This document shows, in pieces, positions 1-9,800 of a DNA stretch of 52,206 bases. The DNA comes from Bacteroidaceae bacterium (lineage in GTDB: Bacteria > Bacteroidota > Bacteroidia > Bacteroidales > Bacteroidaceae): the NCBI GenBank assembly GCA_017416805.1, contig JAFQBB010000016.1:1-52206 (forward strand). Reading direction: 5' to 3'. The position numbers and the translations under genes were made by a program. How positions within the stretch are numbered: position 1 is the first letter of the stretch; each line of letters begins with the position of its first letter. The notes under the pieces are model-generated. The model was not told where the DNA came from. It was given only the letters and a program-made list of their open reading frames with translations, and ran no database searches.

Positions 1-6
1 AGCTGG

Positions 7-146
7 GGCTGTGTCAAAAATGCCACCATTTAATTCTTCATCCGCAGATGACGCAGATAAATTATAACCTATCGGGTATAATAGGAAGGAATAATCTGCG
101 TCATCTGCGCAATCTGCGGATGAAAAGTGAATTATGACACAGTCCC
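7..146. repeat. Dispersed palindromic repeat, family P, copy 1
   Basis: The termini are inverted: GGCTGTGTCA at the left and TGACACAGTCC at the right. Inside them, TTCATCCGCAGATGACGCAG on the left is mirrored by CTGCGCAATCTGCGGATGAA on the right. The element could fold into one long imperfect hairpin. An inverted, nearly identical copy lies at 15080-15219, a shortened copy at 17217-17284 and a diverged copy at about 40228-40422. No reading frame is evident. It resembles a MITE or REP/BIME-type element. Confidence 0.85.
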
Positions 147-268
147 TGACCAAAGGCCGGGGGATTTCGAATAGATGGCGTAGCAAAACCCAAAGGAGAG
201 AGTCCTATTCTCCTTATAAAAAAGACTTGTACAATCCTAACTCACGAAAGGCTAATTAAAAATACTAT

Positions 269-835
269 ATGATAATGGACACCATATCGGCTTTTATAGA
301 AGAGCACGCAACGACTATAGGATTGATTATCGGAATCGTTTTGAACCAAGGAATCTCCTATAGAGAAAAAAGAAAATTCCAAAAGGATACTGCGATGGCA
401 ACCTATGTATGGAAGGTGGAACAGACAAAAATCAAAACTCTTATACCCATTCTCCTGTTTCTCGTATTTCTGGGATTTGCCGGATTATTTGCATTTTCAC
501 CAATGAGCACAACGAAGGTTCAAGCAGGAGTATCGATAACGATAACCGTTGCGTTCTTTATGCTGGCGGTATATCTCTATCAGTTCTTCAAGCAACCCGA
601 CTCCCTTGTGTTTGCTGACGATAATCTGATTCTATACAAGGGAATAAGAACTAAGAAGTATCGCCTTGATTCGCTGACACGGATAGAGACAGAGAAACGG
701 AAAAATACTGTTGTCACCCTCTACAACTCAAGTGGGAAGCAAGTGGTGAAGCTTTGTACGGACGATTATGAATACCCGGACAAACTGTTGGAGCATCTCC
801 GGGCTATTCCTTTGAGCCAGAGAGGCGGAAGATAA
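269..835 (+). CDS. Small membrane protein with C-terminal PH-like domain
   Basis: Unrecognised 188-residue protein. Hydrophobic segments lie at about residues 14-28, 57-76 and 86-105. A polar, beta-rich stretch follows at about 111-180 (F-A-D-D-N-L-I-L-Y-K-G-I start, then alternating charged and hydrophobic residues), which has the look of a bacterial PH-like domain on the cytoplasmic face. There is no catalytic motif and no signal peptide cleavage site. The start at 269 is the first ATG; a second in-frame ATG two codons on (275) is equally possible. It is a single-gene unit between repeat copy 1 and the fadL-like gene. The domain guess is inference from residue pattern only; the reading frame itself is likely real. 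Confidence 0.6.
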   Translation: MIMDTISAFIEEHATTIGLIIGIVLNQGISYREKRKFQKDTAMATYVWKVEQTKIKTLIPILLFLVFLGFAGLFAFSPMSTTKVQAGVSITITVAFFMLAVYLYQFFKQPDSLVFADDNLILYKGIRTKKYRLDSLTRIETEKRKNTVVTLYNSSGKQVVKLCTDDYEYPDKLLEHLRAIPLSQRGGR

Positions 836-884
836 CGTATCGTTACGTCTGAAACCATTTTTATTATTGTTTCTTTTTACTCAT

Positions 885-917
885 TTTTTGCACAAAACAT
901 CAACTTTTGTGCAAAAA
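885..917. promoter_or_regulatory. 13-bp perfect inverted repeat at the fadL-like promoter (candidate operator)
   Basis: TTTTTGCACAAAA at 885-897 is mirrored by TTTTGTGCAAAAA at 905-917 across a 7-bp spacer. The right arm ends 1 bp before the -33 element of the following promoter, an operator-like position. It could also be a hairpin terminator for the preceding gene, although the A-rich side lies downstream in that direction. Confidence 0.5.
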
Positions 918-918
918 G

Positions 919-950
919 TTTGTCTATTCGCGTTTATTGTTGTACCTTTG
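919..950 (+). promoter_or_regulatory. Bacteroides-type promoter for the fadL-like gene
   Basis: TTTG at 919-922 and TACCTTTG at 943-950 are separated by 20 bp, which matches the Bacteroidota -33/-7 consensus. Transcription would start near 957, leaving a leader of about 25 nt before the ATG at 981. Confidence 0.8.
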
Positions 951-980
951 CAGCCGATTTTTAACAAAACATTATTAGAA

Positions 981-2441
981 ATGAACAAAAAACTGTTAAT
1001 TGGTGCTGCGGCACTTATCGTTTCAACTTCAACTTTTGCAGGAGGTCTCCTGACAAACACAAACCAGAATGCTACTTATTTACGTAACCCCGCTCGCGAT
1101 GCTGTCATCGCCATCGACGGTGTGTATAGCAACCCCGCAGGTATCGCATTCCTCCCCGAAGGTTTCCACTTCTCACTGAGCTGGCAGGCTGCATTTCAGA
1201 AGAGAGAGATGAATGCGACAAACAATCTCTTCAAGATGAACACCAACAATCCAAATGCTGACCGCAAATTCGTAGGTGAATCTACAGCTCCCGTTATCCC
1301 CTCATTCCAAGCTGCATACGTATTCAACGACAAATGGTCAGTATCTGCCCAGTTTGCCATTGGTGGTGGTGGTGGCAAGTGCGAATTTGCTGATGGTCTT
1401 CCTATGTTTGAGGAAATGATAGGAGGTAAACTTGCAGGAGCAAAGGCTCAAAGCTATTCTTTAAATCAGAATTTAACAGGCGAACAATATTTCTATGGTA
1501 TCCAAGTAGGTGGAACATACAAAGTAACCGACAATGTTTCTGTATTCGGAGGCTTGCGTGGTGTTATCGCCAATTGCTCTTATGTGGGTCAGATTTCAAA
1601 TATGAAAGCTAATGATATGGAGGCTTCTGCTTATCTGACAGGCGTTTCCCAACAAGCTACAGCCGGTTCTCAGCAAGCTGCAGCTGCCGCGACCCAATAT
1701 GCACAAGCAGGTATGACAGCAGAAGCAGCTCAGTATAATGCTATGGCTCAAGGGTATGCCGATGCCGCAAAAGAAGCTGCAGCGGGTGCACTATTGATGG
1801 GTTCTCCTTTGGTTCTGGACTGCTCGCAAAAAGGTTTTGGTCTTACTCCCATTGTTGGTGTTGACGTAAACCTCGGCAACTTGAACTTGGCAGCCAAGTA
1901 TGAATTCCGTACCAAGATAGCATTGGAAAACGAATCAAACAACAGTGCAAACCTCGCAGCTTTGGCCACTCAAGTACCTGCTGTAGCCGTGTATGCCGAC
2001 GGTGCCGAAGTCCGTTCAGACATCCCCGCCCTCATGACACTCGGTGCACAGTACTCACTCTCTTCTGTCCGCATTGGTGCAGGCTTCCACTATTATTGGG
2101 ATAAGGACGCAAAGGGAAGTGCAACTGCTGTCAGCGACAACACTTGGGAAGCCCTCCTCGGTGTAGAATGGGATACAACAGACAAACTCACTCTGAGCTG
2201 TGGTGGATTGCGTACCCAATACGGCTTTGACGATGCCGATATGACAGACACAGGCTTTAACATCAGTTCATACGGTCTCTGCATTGGTGCCGCTTACCAA
2301 ATCAACGACATGCTGAAAGTGAATGCCGGTTATCTGCACTCGTTCTATGACAACCACGAGTTCACCAATGCCAATGGTACTGTTTGCGACTACACCCGCA
2401 AGAACGACGTGGTAGGTGTTTCACTCGACTTCAAGTTCTAA
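981..2441 (+). CDS. FadL/OmpP1/TodX-family outer-membrane transport protein
   Basis: A 486-residue outer-membrane beta-barrel that probably takes up long-chain or other hydrophobic molecules. Residues 1-20 form a signal peptide ending S-T-F-A. The mature N-terminus continues with N-Q-N-A-T-Y-L-R-N-P-A-R and Y-S-N-P-A-G, the conserved hatch segment of OmpP1/FadL proteins, and the protein ends in F-K-F, a C-terminal phenylalanine as expected of barrels handled by BAM. An in-frame extension upstream to 867 is rejected because it overlaps the promoter and operator-like repeat, and because the signal peptide starts at 981. An Ala/Gln-rich segment at residues about 222-271 is an unusual insertion between predicted strands. 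Monocistronic, with a strong terminator directly after it. The substrate is not deducible. Confidence 0.9.
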   Translation: MNKKLLIGAAALIVSTSTFAGGLLTNTNQNATYLRNPARDAVIAIDGVYSNPAGIAFLPEGFHFSLSWQAAFQKREMNATNNLFKMNTNNPNADRKFVGESTAPVIPSFQAAYVFNDKWSVSAQFAIGGGGGKCEFADGLPMFEEMIGGKLAGAKAQSYSLNQNLTGEQYFYGIQVGGTYKVTDNVSVFGGLRGVIANCSYVGQISNMKANDMEASAYLTGVSQQATAGSQQAAAAATQYAQAGMTAEAAQYNAMAQGYADAAKEAAAGALLMGSPLVLDCSQKGFGLTPIVGVDVNLGNLNLAAKYEFRTKIALENESNNSANLAALATQVPAVAVYADGAEVRSDIPALMTLGAQYSLSSVRIGAGFHYYWDKDAKGSATAVSDNTWEALLGVEWDTTDKLTLSCGGLRTQYGFDDADMTDTGFNISSYGLCIGAAYQINDMLKVNAGYLHSFYDNHEFTNANGTVCDYTRKNDVVGVSLDFKF

Positions 2442-2462
2442 TTATATAAATAGGTTTACATA

Positions 2463-2511
2463 AAAACGGTGTTCGAATGGGTTTCTATCCCCATTTGAAC
2501 ACCGTTTTTTT
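2463..2511 (+). terminator. Rho-independent terminator after the fadL-like gene
   Basis: A long stem, AAAACGGTGTTCGAATGGG (2463-2481) with CCCATTTGAACACCGTTTT (from 2489), is followed by a run of T. There is one mismatch and a short loop. Confidence 0.9.
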
Positions 2512-2564
2512 ATTCTTGGTGTCCGATAAAACTTCTATTGGTGTCCGGTCGAAAGAGAGACATC

Positions 2565-3155
2565 ACCTTACATTTTGTCAATTCAGAAATGTATATTCCC
2601 TCGTCAGGAATGAATAAATATACAAACCGACACTCTTCACATACCCATTCTTGCATATTTATACAGAGAATCCCTCTTTGTAAAGGACTCTTTTTATCTC
2701 TCCTGATAGCAGAAAGAGGCAGAAAAACACCTTTTCCACCCTCAGACCTGTCACTTCATCCCCACCATTCATCCCCGAAGGAAGCGATTCACCTATCCTA
2801 AACATCCGCTGAAACTCTCCTAAACATCTGCCGAAGGTCTCCTACACACCTATATTGTCCGCAGGAGAGCTCCTCCGGATGTTCTCCTACGCATCTGCGC
2901 TACCGCAGGAGAACGTTGGCTTTTACCCATCATCGCCACCTCCACTCCCCTTCTTATTCATCCCAGCTCCGGCCCATGCCGTCATGACCCAGATTTTCTA
3001 TTTTAAAGAAAGCAAGCAGAACCTATCCAATTGTAAATCTGAAGATTAAAGATTCCTTAACTAAAAATTCTGATGCATACGCCTCCATTTGTCCCTTTGT
3101 CCACAAATACAGAATCCTTGCACGACAAATATACAGATTTGACAAAATGTAAGGT
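2565..3155. repeat. Gene-free interval bounded by a 16-bp perfect inverted repeat
   Basis: ACCTTACATTTTGTCA at 2565-2580 is exactly mirrored by TGACAAAATGTAAGGT at 3140-3155. The similarity continues inward for a few more bases (TGTATATT against AATATACA). The interior of about 560 bp has only short, low-quality reading frames and holds one copy of repeat family Q (2791-2915). It looks like the remnant of a small non-autonomous element. Apart from the repeats I see nothing in the 2512-3215 gap. Confidence 0.5.
2791..2915. repeat. Dispersed repeat, family Q, copy 1
   Basis: The stretch beginning ACCTATCCTAAACATCCG contains iterated modules (TCTCCTAAACATCTGCCGAA, then CTCCTACACACC, then CCGGATGTTCTCCTACGC) that recur in the same order at 42159-42285. 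The shared order of modules, and not one short match, identifies it as a repeat family. Confidence 0.7.
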
Positions 3156-3215
3156 AAATTATGAGGTTGTGTCAAATATATTTTGAAGAATAGGACACAC
3201 CTTCATATAAAAAAA

Positions 3216-3268
3216 CATAAGAACAAGAGAAAAGAGACTTATGCCCTTATGTTCTTTTGTTCTTATGT
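3216..3268 (-). terminator. Terminator for serS
   Basis: CATAAGAACAA (3216-3226) pairs with TTGTTCTTATG (3258-3268). Read on the minus strand the stem is followed by a T tract (the A tract at about 3209-3215 on the plus strand). The loop is long and can form a smaller inner stem. Confidence 0.7.
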
Positions 3269-3292
3269 CCAAATAGAAGTAAGAAGAGAATA

Positions 3293-4567
3293 TCAGTCAA
3301 TCAGCTCGAAGCCGCAATAAGGAACAAGCACTTTAGGAATGCGGATACCCTCGGGAGTCTGGTTATTCTCCAACAAAGCTGCTACGATACGGGGCAAAGC
3401 CAAGGCCGACCCGTTCAGGGTGTGACACAATTCGGTCTTGCGTTCAGCTGTGCGATAACGGCATTTCAAGCGATTTGCCTGATAGTTGTCGAAGTTTGAC
3501 ACCGAACTCACCTCCAACCAGCGCTGTTGTGCTTCGCTATACACCTCGAAGTCAAAGCAGGTGGCGGCAGTGAAACTCATATCTCCTCCACACAGATGGA
3601 GTATGCGGTATGGGAGTTCCAACTTCTGGAGCAGTCCTTCCACATGTGCCAACATCTCTTTGTGGCTTTCCTTGCTGTGTTCGGGTGTATCAATACGTAC
3701 AATCTCCACCTTTGAGAACTCGTGCAGGCGGTTCAAACCGCGCACATCCTTACCGTAACTTCCGGCCTCACGACGGAAACACTGCGTGTAGGCGCAATTC
3801 TTGATGGGCAATTGTTTTTCGTCGAGGATGACATCACGATAAATGTTTGTCACAGGCACTTCGGCTGTAGGGATAAGGTAGAGGTTATCCAACTGGCAGT
3901 GATACATCTGTCCCTCTTTGTCGGGAAGCTGTCCGGTGCCATAACCACTGGCTTCGTTGACCACGGTAGGCGGCATTATCTCGGTATATCCGCTCTTGCG
4001 TGCTTCGTCGAGGAAGAAATTGATGAGGGCACGTTGCAATTGTGCTCCCTTTCCTTTATATACGGGAAATCCGGCACCGGTGATTTTCACACCAAGGTCA
4101 AAGTCTATGAGGTCGTACTTCTTTGCCAACTCCCAATGGGGAAGTGCATCTTTGGGAAGTTCTGTCTCCATACCTCCTGTCTTCACCACCACGTTTTCCT
4201 CGGCTGTACGTCCTTCAGGAACTTCATCGTATGGGATGTTAGGAATTGCATACAGGGCCAATTGCAGGTCGTTGATGGCCTGATCCATCTCCTGCTGCAG
4301 GGTTTTGTTTGTCTCTTTCAGTTCGGCCACTTGTGCTTTTACGGCTTCGGCCTCCTCCTTCTTTCCCTCTTTCATAAGTCCTCCAATAGCAGCGGCCAGT
4401 TTCTTCGACTCAGCCAGATTGGCATCCAACTGAGTTTGTGCAGCCCGACGTTTCTTGTCCAAATCAAGCACATTGGCTACAGCCTCGCGTGCGCCATTGA
4501 AGTGTTTCTTTTCCAGACCTTTGATAACCTGTTCGGTCTGTTCGCTGATAAGTTTGATTGTAAGCAT
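3293..4567 (-). CDS. serS: Seryl-tRNA synthetase
   Basis: Charges tRNA-Ser with serine in the cytoplasm; class II aminoacyl-tRNA synthetase. The 424 residues match the usual length. An N-terminal antiparallel coiled-coil arm (about residues 30-105, rich in K, E, A and Q) is followed by the catalytic core, with motif 2 (C-F-R-R-E-A-G-S-Y-G-K-D and R-L-H-E-F-S-K-V-E) and motif 3 (N-G-S-A-L-A-L-P-R). The start codon ATG (CAT at 4565-4567) gives the expected M-L-T-I-K-L N-terminus. It is transcribed alone towards the terminator at 3216-3268. A weak minus-strand -7 box (TACATTTG, 4618-4625) precedes it. Confidence 0.97.
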   Translation of the reverse strand: MLTIKLISEQTEQVIKGLEKKHFNGAREAVANVLDLDKKRRAAQTQLDANLAESKKLAAAIGGLMKEGKKEEAEAVKAQVAELKETNKTLQQEMDQAINDLQLALYAIPNIPYDEVPEGRTAEENVVVKTGGMETELPKDALPHWELAKKYDLIDFDLGVKITGAGFPVYKGKGAQLQRALINFFLDEARKSGYTEIMPPTVVNEASGYGTGQLPDKEGQMYHCQLDNLYLIPTAEVPVTNIYRDVILDEKQLPIKNCAYTQCFRREAGSYGKDVRGLNRLHEFSKVEIVRIDTPEHSKESHKEMLAHVEGLLQKLELPYRILHLCGGDMSFTAATCFDFEVYSEAQQRWLEVSSVSNFDNYQANRLKCRYRTAERKTELCHTLNGSALALPRIVAALLENNQTPEGIRIPKVLVPYCGFELID

Positions 4568-4697
4568 AGTTTATATGTATTTTTATTCCTTTATCTACTT
4601 TCCGGGTAAATTTTGTGCAAATGTAGATAAAATCTTCCGATTGTAGGCCTGTCGGGATAAATAATTTATTCTGTGGGCATCCTTTTCTGCCTGATTC

Positions 4698-4729
4698 TTT
4701 GCATATCATAAAAGAAGCCGTTATCTTTG
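4698..4729 (+). promoter_or_regulatory. Promoter of the Wzi-lipoprotein-pectinase unit
   Basis: TTTG at 4698-4701 and TATCTTTG at 4722-4729 have a 20-bp spacer. It lies 28 bp before the start codon at 4758. Confidence 0.75.
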
Positions 4730-4757
4730 CATCCAATAGAAAACAAAACAGGGAGTA

Positions 4758-6347
4758 ATGAAATACACACTTTGCGCCATCGGGCTCACCTTATGCCTTG
4801 CCAGCATCACAGCCCGACCATTGCACAGGGGAATCAAATACAGGATAGAAAGCAGCGCCGCATGGAGCGGCAAAGAGGGAGTTTCCCCCTTCTGGCTGAC
4901 CAGCAACCGGCATGGACTGCTTTCAACCGAAACATCGAACGGCTATCTGCGTGCCGGACTTTTCCGTAAGACGAGTCTGGACAGCGACCGTAACTGGCGA
5001 CACGGCTATGGCTTGGACCTGGCTGTACACTACAACCACCAGTCCATATTCTTCGTCCAGCAAGCCTACTACGACATAGCATGGCGATGGATCCAGCTGA
5101 GCATAGGCAGCAAGGAACGGCCGTCCGAACTGAAGAACCCGATATTGAGCAGCGGCGGACTGACATTCGGCACCAACGCACGCCCTATCCCACAAGTCAG
5201 GATAGAAGTACCTGAATATGTCACCCTACCCTTTTGGAACGAATGGGTACACCTGAAAGGGCATTTCGGATACGGCATATATACGGACAACAACTGGCAG
5301 GCTGACTTCGTCGCACCGGGAAATCACTACACCCAAAACACCTTGCTGCACAGCAAAGCCGGATTCATCAAGATTGGTAACGAAAAGAAGTTCCCCCTCT
5401 ACTTCGAAGGAGGAGCTGAAATGGGAACCCAGTTTGGCGGAAAGGCATACAACGTATGGTATGGCGACCGTGCAAATGGAGGAATGGAAGTAAAACAAAA
5501 TGACTTTGAAGATTTAGGACATGGCTTCAAAGACTTCATAAAAGCCATCTTCCCTTTCAAATACGAAGGAGACCCCACGGACGGCGAGGGATATACCAAC
5601 GTGACCGGCAACCACTTGGGAAGCTGGCACGCCGCATTCACCTGGCAAGCCAAGACATGGAAAATACGTGCCTACTACGAGCACTACTTCGAGGACCACT
5701 CCATGATTATCGATGAATATGCATGGAAAGACTATGTGGACAACTTCGGCAACGATGGCATAGGTTCGTACATTCCACCTATTATCCCGACTTCTTATTA
5801 TTGGAAGGATGGTTTGTACGGATTGGAAGTGGAATTTCCCAAGAATCCCTTTGTCACGACTTTCCTGTACGAATTTATGAGCACCAAGGAGCAATCCGGC
5901 CCTATCTACCACGACCATACCGACCCGATAAGTGACCAGATAAGCGGTATTGACAACTATTACAACCACACCATCTACACCGGTTGGCAACATTGGGGCA
6001 TGGGCTTGGGAACCCCGTTCGTCACCTCCCCTATTTACAATACAGACGGTGTCATAGACTTCAAGAGTAACCGCGTACACACACATCATTTCGGATTGTG
6101 TGGCAATCCTACCGAAGAAGTGGCATACCGCCTGCTACTCTCCCACTCCAAACATTGGGGCACATACAACCGGCCACTGATTGACACCCAAGAACAGACA
6201 AGCGGCATGTTGGAAATATCGTATGCCCCACACTGTTGGAAAGGATGGAACTTTAAGGGGACCGTGGCATGGGATCATGGCAAAGTGCTTGGAAACCAAT
6301 GTGGTGGCATGCTGACCATCAGCAAAAGCGGAATACTGACAAAATAA
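4758..6347 (+). CDS. Wzi-like outer-membrane beta-barrel (capsule assembly Wzi family)
   Basis: A 529-residue protein with a short signal peptide (residues 1-19, ending A-S-I-T-A). The body has many aromatic and alternating beta-strand segments, for example F-G-Y-G-I-Y-T-D-N-N-W-Q and Y-F-E-G-G-A-E-M-G-T-Q-F-G-G, as in Bacteroidota proteins annotated as capsule assembly Wzi family. In enterobacteria Wzi anchors capsule polysaccharide at the cell surface; in Bacteroides the role is not settled. It sits 33 bp before a lipoprotein gene and appears cotranscribed with a pectinase, so it may handle a surface polysaccharide or a plant glycan. No capsule cluster is nearby, although a WecA-like transferase lies 4 kb downstream on the other strand. 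Confidence 0.8.
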   Translation: MKYTLCAIGLTLCLASITARPLHRGIKYRIESSAAWSGKEGVSPFWLTSNRHGLLSTETSNGYLRAGLFRKTSLDSDRNWRHGYGLDLAVHYNHQSIFFVQQAYYDIAWRWIQLSIGSKERPSELKNPILSSGGLTFGTNARPIPQVRIEVPEYVTLPFWNEWVHLKGHFGYGIYTDNNWQADFVAPGNHYTQNTLLHSKAGFIKIGNEKKFPLYFEGGAEMGTQFGGKAYNVWYGDRANGGMEVKQNDFEDLGHGFKDFIKAIFPFKYEGDPTDGEGYTNVTGNHLGSWHAAFTWQAKTWKIRAYYEHYFEDHSMIIDEYAWKDYVDNFGNDGIGSYIPPIIPTSYYWKDGLYGLEVEFPKNPFVTTFLYEFMSTKEQSGPIYHDHTDPISDQISGIDNYYNHTIYTGWQHWGMGLGTPFVTSPIYNTDGVIDFKSNRVHTHHFGLCGNPTEEVAYRLLLSHSKHWGTYNRPLIDTQEQTSGMLEISYAPHCWKGWNFKGTVAWDHGKVLGNQCGGMLTISKSGILTK

Positions 6348-6380
6348 AAACAGATTAATCACACCAATCCGGCAAACATT

Positions 6381-6800
6381 ATGAAAAGAACTATAATTCT
6401 ACTCCTCGCGGGAATAGTGGCAGCAGCCTGCGGTGACTATCCCACTAACGGAGACTTGGACGGGATGTGGCACTTGCGGACTACAGAATCTATGGCCGAC
6501 AACCGAATAGAGGATGTCAAGGAGGAACGCATCTACTACTCCGTGGCACAGAATCTCATCAGCCTGCACAAGGTCGATTCTTCTGTCAAGAGATATATCG
6601 GACGGTTCGACCACACGGGCGATTCACTCATACTACACAGTTTTGTCGTATATCAAAATGAATCCAAACCAGCACCTGTCGCAGAACTGCTTGAATACAA
6701 ACTGGAAGGAGAGGTATCGCGTTATGCTGTGAGGAAATTGGACAGCAAGCAGCTGGTATTACGGTCAGCAGACACAGAACTGACATTCAAGAAATTCTAA
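6381..6800 (+). CDS. Lipocalin-like lipoprotein
   Basis: A 139-residue predicted lipoprotein. The signal peptide carries a lipobox, V-A-A-A-C, with the lipidated cysteine at residue 17. The remainder is a compact run of beta strands starting G-D-L-D-G-M-W-H-L-R-T, the glycine-x-tryptophan entry typical of lipocalin-like domains in Bacteroides lipoproteins. The spacing of 33 bp from the Wzi-like gene and 15 bp to the pectinase gene points to one operon. Ligand unknown; the fold assignment is from pattern only. Confidence 0.7.
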   Translation: MKRTIILLLAGIVAAACGDYPTNGDLDGMWHLRTTESMADNRIEDVKEERIYYSVAQNLISLHKVDSSVKRYIGRFDHTGDSLILHSFVVYQNESKPAPVAELLEYKLEGEVSRYAVRKLDSKQLVLRSADTELTFKKF

Positions 6801-6815
6801 ACGCAATACATATAT

Positions 6816-9800
6816 ATGGATATGAAACTGAAAGGCATAAGCCTACGTGCCGCGTTACTCATAGCAGTAACAGCCATGTTTTCACAAACTGCAGCAACAG
6901 AAACGGATGCGGCCAACTATTTTACCAATCGCCCCTTCGGTTGGGGAACTTGTAGCAACGCGAATGGAAGTGCCTACACACTTGATGGCGGAGCACGGGC
7001 CGAAGAACCGAAGACCTTTGTGCTGTATGCCAGCGGCAGTGATGACCGCAAAGCCATACAGAAAGCCATTACGGACAATGACATAATTGTCTTCGATGGT
7101 TCGAAGGGGGATTTTATCGTCTCTAAAAGTATTTCACTCTACGGCTTGAAGAACAAGACCATTGTGGGACGAAATAACGCACGCCTCTGCACCCAATGGT
7201 ATATCACCCCAGAACTGAAACAGATTCTGGTGGATGCCAACTTAGGACAATACTCAAGCAGTTCAGGTACGGGCGGCACGCTGAGCAACGGCAAAGAAGT
7301 GGATGAGGAACGCGAGTGGAAAACCCGCCAGACCATTATCGACCACACGGGCGATGAGACAGAAGCGTACCGGAACTCGGGATTCTTCCAGATAAATACG
7401 ACCAATGAGAATATGATTTTCCGCAACCTGGTGTTCGTAGGCCCCGGCAGTGTGGATGTGGGCGGTGCGGACATCATCAGCAACAACGGGGCTACCCACG
7501 TATGGATTGACCACTGCGAGTTCATTGACGGCATGGACGGAAACCTTGATAGTGGCAAGCGCGAAGGCAGCGAACAGTTCGTCACCTATTCATGGAACAT
7601 CTTCCATTACACCGACCGCAGCTATTCACACCCCTACTCCAACGGTGTGGGATGGAATAAAGGTTATCTGCAGTATATCACCTACGCTTATAATATATGG
7701 GGAGCCGGTTGCATGAATCGCCTTCCGCAGGCCGATTGGGTATATATCCACTTGGCAAATAACTACTACAACTGCCCGAATAACAGTGTGGCCATTGCCA
7801 TCAATGCCAACTCTCATGCATTGGTGGAGGGAAACTATGCCGCCAGCGGAGTTAGGAATGCTTTCAAGCCAGGCAACCAGAGTGACCTGTACTACGTGGC
7901 TCGCAACAACTATGGTTTCGGTTCATACAACGACAAAACCAATACAGAACTTTCGTTGGAAGTTCCTTATACTTATTCTTATATCCCTGTAGAGAGTGTT
8001 CCTTCCGTATTGCAAAGCAAGCATGGAGCGGGAGCTACCATCGATGACCTGATTGACAGTTTCCTGAATGCTGACAAGGTGCTGACAGCTCCTGCCGAAT
8101 ATTATTCACGGCGTATGGTGGAGTCGCAAGGCAAAGCCTGGTCTGCCGACAAGAGTTGGGACTACGTGAGCGGACTGGTGACCAAGTCGCTGCTGAAAGC
8201 TGCAACCCAATACCCCGAGGATGCTTGGAGCCTCACAGCCTATGACTGGTGCAAATATTATGCCGATGCAGCCCTAAACAGCGACGGTTCATTCAAGAAT
8301 TTCAAGAAGGGAAACATTGACAACATTGCTTCGGGCAAGGTATTCTTTGAACTTTACCACCGCGAATTGAGCAAAGGAACAGACGAGGGCAAAGCTAATG
8401 CTACAAAATACAAAGCTGCGGCCGATTACCTCTACAATTACCTGCGCAACGAATATTCACGCATCCAGTTGGAGGATGGAAGAAACTGCTTCTTCCACAA
8501 AGACATATATCCCAACCAAATGTGGTTGGATGGTCTCTACATGGGGGCCGCCTTCTATGCCGAATACTTGGCCAACTTTGCTCCCAATGATGCGGAAGGT
8601 TGGAGTGATATAGCCAATCAGTTCATCACCATTCATCGCCATACTTACGACCCGACCAAACAATTGAATTACCACGGATGGAGTGCTGACCCTGAAGATA
8701 CCAATTCTTTCTGGGCCAACCGCGAAGGCGATTTTAAGGGATGCTCCAGCGAGTTTTGGGGGCGCGGCATGGGATGGTTCTTTGCCGCATTGGTGGATGT
8801 ATTGGAGGTGATGCCACAAACACATGCCAATTATGCAGACTTGAAGAATATCCTCGCCCAAGTGGCCGAAGGATTGAAACGGTGGCAAGACGAAGCAAGT
8901 GGTGTATGGTATCAATTATTACAATATGATGCAAGTTTTATCGGAGAGTGTGGCAAAAGCAACTATCTCGAGGCTTCGGCTTCATGTATGTTCACTTACT
9001 CCTATTTGAAAGCGCTCCGTTTGGGACTGATTGACGAAAGTTACCGCCCCGTAGCAGAGAAAGCATACGCCGGTGTGCTGAAAACTTTTGTCACTGAAAA
9101 CGAGGACAAGAGCTTGAACCTCAACTTCAGCTGCAAGTCGGCAGGATTAGGACCTGCCAAGTCCCCCCAACGTGACGGCAGTGCCAGCTACTACCTCTGC
9201 GGCAGTGATGTCACCGTGGTAAGCAACGAAGGCAAGAGTATAGGCCCTTTCATCATGGCCAGCCTTGAGTGGGAATTAATCAGTTCTGATGAGGACAGTT
9301 CTCCAGAAGAACCCGAGAATCCTGAAGAACCTGAAGAGCCAGAACTCCCGGAAGAGGTCTTTTACAAACAGATTGACGACGATTGGGTATTCCTGACCAC
9401 TGCTGACAACATTGCCGCTATCATAACTGACAATTGGATCCGTGGCGGTGAAACCTCTTCCACCAAAGCCGGAACCATTGACCCTACGACAGGAGAGACG
9501 GTAGAAAAGTACAGTGGTGGCGGCATCATGCTGAAAAAAGGAAACAGTGCCAAGGCTTTTGAGACTTATATTACCGGCGTAAAGGAGGTGACGGCTTATG
9601 CTTGCACAGCAGGAGGTTCTGACCGCACTCTGCTTGTCACGGCCACTCCTACCGAAGGAGATGCAGTGCAGGCAAAAGCGATTTCTTCAGGCTACAAATC
9701 AGTAGCAGTCACACTACCCCTCGAAAGCGAAAAGAACTACTGCATAATCTACACCGGTGTGGAGGCTACAGACGAGAATAAAGGTGCAGATATGGTACTG

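Noticed and set aside
2538-3049. Short frames of 87 and 64 codons in the gap before serS
   Set aside because: They lie in an inverted-repeat-bounded interval with repeat family Q and have no believable protein pattern.
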